In this document: positions 39,510-47,627 of the stretch, piece by piece | Layout of the letters: each line of letters starts with the position of its first letter | Numbering within the stretch: the first letter of the stretch is position 1 | Assembly (NCBI GenBank): GCA_949289295.1 | Contig: CASENM010000030.1 | Coordinates: 48,577 to 112,576, forward strand | Source: an uncultured Bacteroides sp. | GTDB lineage: Bacteria > Bacteroidota > Bacteroidia > Bacteroidales > Bacteroidaceae | DNA: 64,000 nt | Reading direction: 5' to 3' | The notes under the pieces: model-generated | Seen by the model: the letters and a program-made list of their open reading frames with translations, nothing else | What the model was told of the DNA's origin: nothing | Database searches by the model: none | Made by a program: the position numbers and the translations under genes

Positions 39510-41231
39510 ATGGGCAGGTGGTTATATATTATTTTGATATTGTTTCTTGCTTCTTGTGGAGTCAGGGAAGGATATCCTGTTGCCTTGCTTGAGGCAGAAC
39601 GTCTTTCGGACGCTTATCCTGATTCGGCGCGGATGTGTCTTGATTCGGTGGATGTTTCCTCTCTGCACGGTGAGGCTCTTGCGCGTTACGGTCTTCTCAC
39701 TCTCAGGGTGAACGACAAGCTTTGGATTACGCATCGTTCCGATTCCCTTGCTCTTTCAGTAGTCGATTTCTACGATGGGCGTGACCCGGATCGTTCGCTT
39801 GAGGCGTATTATTTATTGGGCCGTGTGTACCGTGATATGGACGACCCTTTGGAGGCGTTGAAGTCTTTCCGCCGTGCGTTGGAAGTGGGCGAGGGAAGCC
39901 GGCGTTACGACATTCTGGGCCGTGTGTACGAGCAGCAGTTCTATGTCTATTATTATCAGGATCTTTATCCGGAGGCATTGGATGCGGTAAACGCTTCATA
40001 CAAGTGCTACCGGATGCAGAAGGATTCTGTGGGTATGTCGTACGCGTTACGGAACAGGGCGCGGATTCATGTTGAACTGCATGAGCCGGTTCAAAGAGAT
40101 TCTGCTTATCAAGCTGCGGCACGTATGGCTTTGGAGGCTAATGACACATTGGCATCATATTCTGTATTGGATGAATATGTAGGGAATCTGATAGATGATC
40201 AATGTCTTGCCAGAGGTAGACAGATTTTATCCGTGTTGCCAGATGTTCATAAAAAGAACAGTCCACTTTCCTTATCTTGTTTAGCTCGGATTTATAACAA
40301 TAATAAACAATTTGATTCAGCTCGTTATTATTTCATGCGGATATTGGAGGTTGGTGGAAACCGTAATATCCATTTACAGAAATATGTATATGAGTCATTG
40401 GCCGATTTGGATTCAACTTCGGATATCCGTTCCGCTTTTCGTTACGAGCGTCTGGCTTCCGCCTGCCAGGATAGTATTCTGCGTCTCGACCGTGCGGAGG
40501 CGATCAAGAAGTATGACTATCAGCGCACGAAGATAGAGAACCAGGCACTTCAGCTTGCCAATGCCCGTAAATGGACGTTGATAGCCGTACTAGTGGCAGG
40601 TGTGTCTTTCTTGCTGTTGTTTTTTCTCTTTCTGTCTCGTCTTGTCCGCAAGTACCGTCGGGAAGCTTCACTCCAGCGTGAACAGGGTTTCCGCATCCGC
40701 CAGCTGATGCAGGACTATCGTTTGCAACTGGATGAGAACCACCGTCAGATGGCCGTTCTTCAACGTGAACTTGAGCGTACAGATTCTGCAAGGAAAGAGT
40801 TGGTGGAGGAACTCAATCGGCAGAAGGAACTTTTGGAGCGGCGTGGGCATGATATCTGTAAAAACATCGATGAGCAGGCCCGTCGTGTGGAGGCATTGCA
40901 TTGTTCGGACATTTACCGTTATTTCATGGCTCCGGAGAACCATACTCCCGACAGGCTTCCTCATGGGAAATGGGAGGAACTCTGTATGGAGGTGGACAGA
41001 GCCTATCCCGATTTCACACGTCGTCTGCTGGTATTGTGTCCTTCGTTGAATGAGCGCGACCTGTGGCTTTGCTGTGCCACAAAAATAGGTGTTTTTCCGA
41101 CGGATATAGCCTATATGTTCGGTTATGAATCCGGCAATTCGGCGGTATTGCGGAAGCGTCTGTACAATAAAATTCATAAGTGTAAGGACGGAAGTGCAAA
41201 GATGTTTGATAGTTTTATTGCTGGTTTCTAA
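39510..41231 (+). CDS. Membrane-spanning TPR sensor with C-terminal HTH-like domain
   Basis: A protein of 573 residues: lipoprotein-like signal with lipobox (LYIILILFLASC), a TPR-type helical region (about 25-340, e.g. RSLEAYYLLGRVYRDMDDPLEALKSFRRALEVG), one transmembrane helix (about 352-375, WTLIAVLVAGVSFLLLFFLF), a coiled coil (about 385-465), and a C-terminal helical domain (LCPSLNERDLWLCCATKIG...DIAYMFGYESGNSAVLRKRLYNKI) resembling the HTH end of Bacteroides TPR-type regulators. It would sense an envelope signal and regulate nearby genes; the RiPP cassette is directly downstream. It starts 13 bp after the AAA gene. A patch at about 40110-40420 is clearly more AT-rich than its flanks. Confidence 0.78.
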   Translation: MGRWLYIILILFLASCGVREGYPVALLEAERLSDAYPDSARMCLDSVDVSSLHGEALARYGLLTLRVNDKLWITHRSDSLALSVVDFYDGRDPDRSLEAYYLLGRVYRDMDDPLEALKSFRRALEVGEGSRRYDILGRVYEQQFYVYYYQDLYPEALDAVNASYKCYRMQKDSVGMSYALRNRARIHVELHEPVQRDSAYQAAARMALEANDTLASYSVLDEYVGNLIDDQCLARGRQILSVLPDVHKKNSPLSLSCLARIYNNNKQFDSARYYFMRILEVGGNRNIHLQKYVYESLADLDSTSDIRSAFRYERLASACQDSILRLDRAEAIKKYDYQRTKIENQALQLANARKWTLIAVLVAGVSFLLLFFLFLSRLVRKYRREASLQREQGFRIRQLMQDYRLQLDENHRQMAVLQRELERTDSARKELVEELNRQKELLERRGHDICKNIDEQARRVEALHCSDIYRYFMAPENHTPDRLPHGKWEELCMEVDRAYPDFTRRLLVLCPSLNERDLWLCCATKIGVFPTDIAYMFGYESGNSAVLRKRLYNKIHKCKDGSAKMFDSFIAGF

Positions 41232-41280
41232 TGTTTTATGCACCTGTTCAGTTTTTGTTCAGTATTTGTCTGATGTTATC

Positions 41281-41311
41281 TTGGTGTAATTCATATTTGT
41301 TTCTACTTTTG
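41281..41311 (+). promoter_or_regulatory. Putative promoter of the RiPP cassette
   Basis: TTG (41281-41283), 20 bp, TACTTTTG (41304-41311): a near-ideal Bacteroides -33/-7 pair, 24 bp before the ATG at 41336. It defines the start of a unit running to the terminator at 45214-45258. Confidence 0.65.
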
Positions 41312-41335
41312 AAATGAAAATTAAAAGTAATATTT

Positions 41336-41677
41336 ATGAAACATTTGATGGTTGCAGCTTTTATGGTGACAAGTCTTGTATGGAGTGGAATTATATATGC
41401 TGCTAATAAAAATGATGCAATGACTGAACATCGTTCGGTTGATGGTTTGTCAGTTGGCGTTCAAGGTGGCGATGTGGTTATTACTTTTGAAAAGGAGTAT
41501 GAATATGTCGCCATTCAGATTCAGAGTGTGGACGGTGTTTCTTATTATGAATTCGAGTGTGCCATATCTTCGGAAGATTCCATTTCCATTCCAATCTGTG
41601 GATTGCTGTCGGGCGATTATCGTATTTTTATCTATACGGAAGATGGTTTGTCGGTATGTGGATTTTCCATTACATAA
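41336..41677 (+). CDS. Small secreted DUF3244-like protein
   Basis: A protein of 113 residues with a signal peptide (MKHLMVAAFMVTSLVWSGIIYA). The mature part reads like one small beta-sandwich: LSVGVQGGDVVITFEKEYEYVAIQIQSVDGV...ISIPICGLLSGDYRIFIYTEDG, matching the DUF3244 pattern of short secreted Bacteroidales proteins. Function unknown. It is first in the transcription unit with the transglutaminase-like lipoprotein (12 bp downstream), the radical SAM enzyme and the precursor peptide. It could be a periplasmic partner or a target of the transglutaminase-like protein; neither is shown. Confidence 0.75.
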   Translation: MKHLMVAAFMVTSLVWSGIIYAANKNDAMTEHRSVDGLSVGVQGGDVVITFEKEYEYVAIQIQSVDGVSYYEFECAISSEDSISIPICGLLSGDYRIFIYTEDGLSVCGFSIT

Positions 41678-41689
41678 AATCCTGTTTCT

Positions 41690-43630
41690 ATGAGAATCTT
41701 TATTTGGATATTTGTCTTGGTTGCATTATTAGTGTCTTGTGGGCAGGGAAGCGTTTCGTCCGGTGTGGCGGAAGCGTTGTCGAACGCTGGGGCCAACCGG
41801 AGCGAACTGTTCCATGTGCTTCGGCATTATGAGGACAACGGAGATTCTTTGAAATTGTGTGCGGCACAGTTCCTGATCGGGAGTATGGCAGACAAGGGGT
41901 ATCTGACAGGAAAGGCGATTGATGAATATTATACTTTTATTGATTCCGTCTATCAAATCAGCCAGGAAGAATATGATATACCTTATATATATGAGGTGTT
42001 TCGTAGAAATGCGGTGCACTTGACTGAGCGGCCTATTATTAATAGGGATGTGCAGATGCTTTCTGCCGACTATCTGATAAGGAATATTGATGAGGCATTT
42101 GCCGTGTGGGACCGTCCGTGGAACCGTCATCTGACGTTTGAGGAGTTTTGCGAATGGATTCTTCCCTATCGTGTAGGGACAGAAATCCCTGAAAATTGGC
42201 GTGTATTATATCGTGAGCGGTTTGAACCGCTGTTGGTTGATGACAGCATTCGTACTGCACGTCAGGCGTGTGAGGCAATCAACAATGAACTGATCAAACT
42301 GCCCATTCACATAGCGGAGACAGGCGTGCTTTCGGTATCATTGCGTCCAAGTTCTTTGATAAACATTAAATTTGGACAATGCGGTGATTATGCAAATTTG
42401 GCAATCTATGCCATGCGTGCAGCAGGTATTCCTGTGGGTATAGAGACCGTTCCACATTGGGGGGATATGAACAACGGTCATGTGTTTAATGTGGTGTACG
42501 ATAATGACGGGACATTCCATGATTTTTCCGGTGCGGAAAATAACCCGGACGAGCATCTGGCGCGTTTCCGTTCCAAGATTCCGAAAGTCTACAGACAGAC
42601 TTTTGGCAGTCAGGCTTCATCGTTGGCATTGCGGCATGGAAATGAAGATATTCCTGATTTTTTTAAAGATCCATGCAAGGTGGATGTGACCGCCCGTTAT
42701 CCTTTCATTAAGTCAAAGGATATTACAGTTGATATGCCGGAAGTGGGTCGCCGGTTTGCTTATCTGTGTGTGTTTGACCCTAACGGTTGGACACCGGTGG
42801 CATGGGGAACGGTTGAGGGGATACAGGCCAGATTCGAGGCCGTTGGTTCGGATATTGTCTATCAGACCGCGGTTTATTCTGAAGGAAAGTTACGATTGGT
42901 AGGAAATCCTTTTTTTCTGGACAGTTTGGGAAGCCTCAAATACTTTACTCCTCAAGCTGAAACAATGGATTATGTGCTGGAACGGAAATTCCGGGATCCT
43001 TACCGTTTGGAATATTTGCCGCCGTTGATGCAGGGCAGCCGTTTTCAAGGTGCGGACAATCCTGAGTTCCGGGATGCGGTGACATTTTATGTTATTTCAG
43101 AAGAACCTGCTTTTCAGTATATTACTGTGATGAATGAGAACAGGAAACCTGTGAGATATGTACGTTATCAGTCGTCCGATACGACTTGGGGGAATATGGC
43201 GGAGGTGGAATTTTATACGGAAGGTTCCGACAGTCCGTTGCAAGGTGAGATTATCGGGAAATATATACCGAGTGTCTATTATCCACGGAACGGTGCGGAA
43301 ATGTTGTTTGACGGTGACCCATTAACTTTTTTTCATACCAATGATTCTCTTTCGTGGGGAGGTCTTGAGCTTAAGAAGCCTGAGGTGATAACCCGGATAC
43401 GGTATCTGATACGTAACGATGACAACGGCATTCGGAAGGGACATGAATATGAGTTATTTTATATGAAAGATGGTGAATGGAAATCGTTGGGGAGGAAGGT
43501 AGCTGTCGAGGATGACCGTTTGTTTTATAAGGGAATTCCGAAGGGTGCGTTATATTGGTTACGTGACTATACCCGTGGTAGGGAAGAGAGGATATTTACA
43601 ATAGAAAATGATGGAATTAAATGGTATTGA
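41690..43630 (+). CDS. Transglutaminase-like lipoprotein
   Basis: A protein of 646 residues with a lipoprotein signal ending in LLVSC. The transglutaminase-like core lies at about 225-285: FGQCGDYANLAIYAMRAAGIPVG holds the catalytic Cys, and NNGHVFNVVYDNDGTFHDF supplies the His and Asp of the Cys-His-Asp triad. The C-terminal part includes a discoidin-like region (about 560-646, WGGLELKKPEVITRIRYLIRNDDNG). Activity could be peptide cleavage or crosslinking in the envelope. It overlaps or abuts the radical SAM gene, so the two are translationally linked and a role with the RiPP product is plausible. Confidence 0.82.
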   Translation: MRIFIWIFVLVALLVSCGQGSVSSGVAEALSNAGANRSELFHVLRHYEDNGDSLKLCAAQFLIGSMADKGYLTGKAIDEYYTFIDSVYQISQEEYDIPYIYEVFRRNAVHLTERPIINRDVQMLSADYLIRNIDEAFAVWDRPWNRHLTFEEFCEWILPYRVGTEIPENWRVLYRERFEPLLVDDSIRTARQACEAINNELIKLPIHIAETGVLSVSLRPSSLINIKFGQCGDYANLAIYAMRAAGIPVGIETVPHWGDMNNGHVFNVVYDNDGTFHDFSGAENNPDEHLARFRSKIPKVYRQTFGSQASSLALRHGNEDIPDFFKDPCKVDVTARYPFIKSKDITVDMPEVGRRFAYLCVFDPNGWTPVAWGTVEGIQARFEAVGSDIVYQTAVYSEGKLRLVGNPFFLDSLGSLKYFTPQAETMDYVLERKFRDPYRLEYLPPLMQGSRFQGADNPEFRDAVTFYVISEEPAFQYITVMNENRKPVRYVRYQSSDTTWGNMAEVEFYTEGSDSPLQGEIIGKYIPSVYYPRNGAEMLFDGDPLTFFHTNDSLSWGGLELKKPEVITRIRYLIRNDDNGIRKGHEYELFYMKDGEWKSLGRKVAVEDDRLFYKGIPKGALYWLRDYTRGREERIFTIENDGIKWY

Positions 43631-44994
43631 GCAATATGGAAGATTTGAGAGTGTCATCTTATATGATTCCGGTCAAGTTGGAAAGTAAAAAGGATAAGTA
43701 TATGCTGATTCATGGCTATACGGGGGCAATGGATATTGTAGATAAAAATGTAGTATTAGAGTTAAATGCCGGTAATATAGATATTTTTTCGAAGGATACG
43801 TTGATTATTTTGCGAAAAAGAGGATATATTACAGAAAGGACAAAAGATGAAGAAGTTGAGTATGTGGAAAGAATAGCTCATGCATTACATAAGAGAGATG
43901 AAATCTTATGCAAAAATTTCACATGGGTTGTTACATATAATTGCAATTTCAGATGCCCTTATTGTTTTGAGAAAAGAGAGAATAAGGATTCATTGCACCG
44001 TATAGTATTTACTAAAGAACAGGTTCACCGTACTTTTGTTGCAATGAATGAGATAGAGCCCAGAATGCAGCTTCAAAATCCTATAATAACATTGTATGGA
44101 GGTGAGCCCTTGTTAAAAGAAAATAAAGAGATTGTGACATACATCGTTCAAGAAGGCAGAAAAAGAGGATATAAATTCCATGCCATAACTAATGGATATG
44201 ACCTTGATTCGTATTTGAATTTATTGGCTCCAGATTTAATTTGTATGCTTCAAATTACAATTGATGGAACAAAAAATATGCATAATCAAAAGCGGAGACA
44301 TTTTGAAGATTCAAATTCATTTGATAAAATAGTCTCTAATATTAGATTAATCTTTCAGTTAGGATTGAATGTGGATATTCATATAAGAGTCAATGTCGAC
44401 AATCATAACTTAAACGATTATAAAGTTTTATGTTCATATTTTGATCAAATTGGATTTTTGGCTTATAAAAATTTTAAAGTGTATTCTGCTTTGATACAAG
44501 ATAATGAAGAAGTAAAAGAAGAAGATAAAGATGACATAGATTTTTTATCGGAATCTGAATACTTAAGAGGGAATGAGCATATGGGAACTATATCTTCGTG
44601 CGCAGGATATGATATCATTTATAAAAAAATCCATTGGGCTTTAACGTATAAAAAGTCGATTCCTTTAACGGCTGTACATTGTACCGCCCAAACAGGAGAG
44701 TATGTTTTTTCACCTTTAAAAGAGATATATCCTTGTTGGGAAGTTGTGGGAGATAAAAGATTTCAAATAGGAACTATTAGAGAGGACTCTATTTCTTGGA
44801 ATAGAGAAGAATTTGAAAAATGGCATTCTCATGATGTTACTTCAATTGCGTGTAAGTATTGTAAATATGTTTTTTTGTGTGGTGGAGGATGTTTAGCTAT
44901 GAAAAATAATCAGTGTATATTGTTAAAAAAATTAATAAAAAAGGCTGTAAATACCGCATTTGATGGTGTTTATGCTAATATATCTAATAAATAA
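43621..44994 (+). CDS. Radical SAM/SPASM peptide maturase
   Basis: A protein of 457 residues predicted to modify the peptide encoded 8 bp downstream. The N-terminal about 100 residues look like a small winged-helix/RRE-like domain. The SAM cluster motif is CNFRCPYC (C-x3-C-x2-C, near residue 108), followed by ITLYGGEPLL. The C-terminal SPASM region has several cysteines (SSCAGYD, VHCTAQTG, IYPCWEV, CKYCKYVFLCGGGC, NNQC) for auxiliary Fe-S clusters, as in thioether-forming maturases. The ATG at 43621 overlaps the previous stop; the ATG at 43636 is an alternative. The gene is conspicuously AT-rich compared with its neighbours. Confidence 0.88.
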   Translation: MVLSNMEDLRVSSYMIPVKLESKKDKYMLIHGYTGAMDIVDKNVVLELNAGNIDIFSKDTLIILRKRGYITERTKDEEVEYVERIAHALHKRDEILCKNFTWVVTYNCNFRCPYCFEKRENKDSLHRIVFTKEQVHRTFVAMNEIEPRMQLQNPIITLYGGEPLLKENKEIVTYIVQEGRKRGYKFHAITNGYDLDSYLNLLAPDLICMLQITIDGTKNMHNQKRRHFEDSNSFDKIVSNIRLIFQLGLNVDIHIRVNVDNHNLNDYKVLCSYFDQIGFLAYKNFKVYSALIQDNEEVKEEDKDDIDFLSESEYLRGNEHMGTISSCAGYDIIYKKIHWALTYKKSIPLTAVHCTAQTGEYVFSPLKEIYPCWEVVGDKRFQIGTIREDSISWNREEFEKWHSHDVTSIACKYCKYVFLCGGGCLAMKNNQCILLKKLIKKAVNTAFDGVYANISNK

Positions 44995-45002
44995 AAATAA
45001 CT

Positions 45003-45191
45003 ATGGACAAAGAAGAAATTTTTTCTGTAAACTCTGATTTTTCAGAGTTTGATCTTCAGCAATTGGAAGATCGTTTAGAAACCGACCCTTTAGCAGTTGG
45101 TGGACTATTAGATTTGTTAAATGAGGAAACACCTGTGCCTACTTGTTGGTTTAAATGCCCTCATTTGCAGTCATGTGAGTTGCAATGTTAA
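45003..45191 (+). CDS. Putative radical-SAM-modified RiPP precursor peptide
   Basis: A peptide of 62 residues with an acidic leader of about 42 (EIFSVNSDFSEFDLQQLEDR...), a Gly-Gly at 33-34 and a C-terminal core with Cys48, Cys52, Cys58 and Cys62 spaced C-x3-C-x5-C-x3-C, the last residue being Cys. The core reads PTCWFKCPHLQSCELQC. There is no signal peptide. It lies 8 bp after a SPASM maturase and directly before a terminator. The four cysteines are the likely targets of thioether formation to alpha-carbons. It does not match a precursor family I can name. Confidence 0.75.
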   Translation: MDKEEIFSVNSDFSEFDLQQLEDRLETDPLAVGGLLDLLNEETPVPTCWFKCPHLQSCELQC

Positions 45192-45213
45192 TCTGGGGTA
45201 ATAGTTAAATGTG

Positions 45214-45258
45214 TCACAATAAATATGTGGTGAATTAAATATTTATTGTGACGTTTTT
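45214..45258 (+). terminator. Terminator after the precursor gene
   Basis: GTCACAATAAATAT (45214-45227) and ATATTTATTGTGAC (45240-45253) form a 14-bp perfect stem followed by GTTTTTA. It closes the cassette that begins at 41281; partial read-through to the second barrel gene is possible. Confidence 0.82.
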
Positions 45259-45317
45259 ACTTACAATTACTGGAGGTTATTCATTAAAAATATGAAATTT
45301 AAGTCGGTTGTTCTGAG

Positions 45318-47612
45318 ATGAAATCTTTTAAAATAAAAGGTATAATTTTTTTTCTGTTTTCATTATGCACATATACTATGGTGGCGCAGAATATAGTGAA
45401 AGGAACTGTCAGAAGCGAGAACGGACGGGAAGTTGTTTATGCTTCTGTCCGGTTGTTACGTTCTGATTCAACCTTTGTGCAGGGAACCATGACGGACAGC
45501 ATCGGCAACTACCGATTGCAGGATGTAGCTGCCGGGGATTACTTGCTTTCAGTAAGCTCTATGGGATATACACCGCAGTGGCATGCTTTTATGGTAGAGA
45601 ATCAAGACAAAGAGCTTCCTTTGTTTACTTTAAAAGAAAGTAGTATGATGCTGGGAGAAGTGGAGGTGAAAGGTTCTTCTTTTATCCGTCAGAAAGACCG
45701 GGTGCTGATCATTCCTGAAGAACAGCAAGTCAAGCATGCTTCTACCGGATACGACCTATTGTATAACCTGATGATTCCAGGTGTATCGGTTGACTTACGG
45801 AAAGGTGTCGTTAATACTTTGTTGGGAGAGGCAACCCTATATATTAACGGGCAGAAAGCAGACTATCGGGAAGTGCGTGCCCTTCGTCCCAAAGATGTCG
45901 AAAAAATTGAGTATTTCGAAATGCCTACAGGAAAGTATGTGGGAGACAAAACTTCTATTAATTATATATTAAAAGAAAAACATACTGGAGGTTATGTGTC
46001 GTTGGATGGAATACAGAACATTGGTTATTTGGGTGGAGACTACAATGCCAATTTGAAAATCATGCACAAAAATACCAGCTATACCTTGTTTGCCGGTCAT
46101 TCTATGGAACGCAATGGTGGGGTACGTACTGATAAAGAAGATACTTTTTATTTTCCGGAAGGGGAGATAAACCGGACAACGTGTGTAGATGATGCCCGAT
46201 TAAAAAAGAACAGCCAATATATGCAGCTGAACATCAACAATAGCAATGACAAACGGGTGTTAGCGGGAAAACTTTCTTTCGTTCGTCAGGATATGCCGGA
46301 AAATTATAGCAGTAGTGTTCTGTCGTATTCCGGTGCATCAGCAGGAAATGTACGTTCGGTCAACGAAATATACCAAACAGGTCTGAAGCCAAGCCTTAAT
46401 CTGTATGGAGGTTTTCAGTTGGGAAAAACGCAATATTTGGATGTCAACCTGACAACTACTTATACAAACAATGACTATATACGCAAGTATAATGAAGACA
46501 GTTATCACTCTTATACGAAAGCAAATGAGGAGTTATACAATATCGATTTTTCAGCAGACTACAATATACAACTAAAGCACGACAATTCTTTCGGATTGAA
46601 TTTCTCACATTTGCATTTGGTATCTTCTTCCAAATATCAAGGAGATTTCAGTAAATGGAGTCATTTATGGACATCTGAGACCTTGTTTATGGGACAATAC
46701 AACCAAAATATCGGAAAAGTGTATCTGAGCCTGCAATTTGGTGGAGACTTGCTGCAATACCGTTTGCATGGGAATGATGCGGAACGTTATCTGTCACCTC
46801 ATGCTAATATATTGTTGAATTATCAGATAAAGTCCGGACATTCTCTAATGTACGGACTGAATACGGGAAATTCCAATCCGCCCATAGAATGGTTGGCTGA
46901 TGTAGATCAGAGAATAGATTCCTTGTCGGTGAAACGCGGTAATCCATATTTGGATAAAAGCGATTATTATATCAGTTATTTGGTATATGCTTTCCAAAAA
47001 AGAAAAATCAATATGCAAGTGTCTGCTTATTATTTCGGAGCAGTCAACAGCACTTTCTCTGATTATTACATAGAAGGAAACAAGTTGGTCGATAGTTTTC
47101 ATACGGATGGAAATTTTCATCAATTGAGGGGAGGGGTGTCGCTTACCTATAAGCTTTTGTCGAACCTACATGTGCGGCTATCAGGTTTTTATCGATACAA
47201 CAAGATTTCGGGAAAAATAGAAATGAAAAGAAACGAATGGGGAGGAAGTGCGGATGTAAATTATTATTGGAAAGATTTCATTTTCAACGTTCATGGAAAG
47301 TCGACTGGAAGGACATTGGAAAATAATCCTGCCTTTATCAATACGCCTGCTATATACGGTGCGTTTGTGCGTTGGAATTATAATGGTTGGATGATAGAAG
47401 TAGGAACAGACAATACATTTAGTCGACGAAACCGGAATGTAATGTATTTGCATACAGACGCTTATCGTTTCCATAACGTTTCGTATAGTGAAGTCTATCA
47501 GAAAACCGGTTATATCAAGGTAGCTTATACCTTTGATTTTGGAAAGAAAACATCTAAAGATCAACGTGATGTTAATACAACCATTAATAGTGCCATCCTG
47601 AAGGCAGAATGA
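45318..47612 (+). CDS. Outer-membrane beta-barrel protein, paralogue 2
   Basis: A protein of 764 residues, the same plan as the protein at 35544: signal peptide (IIFFLFSLCTYTMVAQ), carboxypeptidase-regulatory-like domain (VKGTVRSENGREVVYASVRLLRS), GYDLLYNLMIPGVSVD, LYINGQKAD, then a barrel. Both proteins end NSAILKA plus R or E. It lies about 60 bp after the terminator that follows the precursor, and 15 bp before the M50 gene. It may export or import the modified peptide or act as its receptor; this is inference. No convincing separate promoter was found between 45258 and 45318. Confidence 0.83.
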   Translation: MKSFKIKGIIFFLFSLCTYTMVAQNIVKGTVRSENGREVVYASVRLLRSDSTFVQGTMTDSIGNYRLQDVAAGDYLLSVSSMGYTPQWHAFMVENQDKELPLFTLKESSMMLGEVEVKGSSFIRQKDRVLIIPEEQQVKHASTGYDLLYNLMIPGVSVDLRKGVVNTLLGEATLYINGQKADYREVRALRPKDVEKIEYFEMPTGKYVGDKTSINYILKEKHTGGYVSLDGIQNIGYLGGDYNANLKIMHKNTSYTLFAGHSMERNGGVRTDKEDTFYFPEGEINRTTCVDDARLKKNSQYMQLNINNSNDKRVLAGKLSFVRQDMPENYSSSVLSYSGASAGNVRSVNEIYQTGLKPSLNLYGGFQLGKTQYLDVNLTTTYTNNDYIRKYNEDSYHSYTKANEELYNIDFSADYNIQLKHDNSFGLNFSHLHLVSSSKYQGDFSKWSHLWTSETLFMGQYNQNIGKVYLSLQFGGDLLQYRLHGNDAERYLSPHANILLNYQIKSGHSLMYGLNTGNSNPPIEWLADVDQRIDSLSVKRGNPYLDKSDYYISYLVYAFQKRKINMQVSAYYFGAVNSTFSDYYIEGNKLVDSFHTDGNFHQLRGGVSLTYKLLSNLHVRLSGFYRYNKISGKIEMKRNEWGGSADVNYYWKDFIFNVHGKSTGRTLENNPAFINTPAIYGAFVRWNYNGWMIEVGTDNTFSRRNRNVMYLHTDAYRFHNVSYSEVYQKTGYIKVAYTFDFGKKTSKDQRDVNTTINSAILKAE

Positions 47613-47627
47613 TATAAGGTAAAATAA

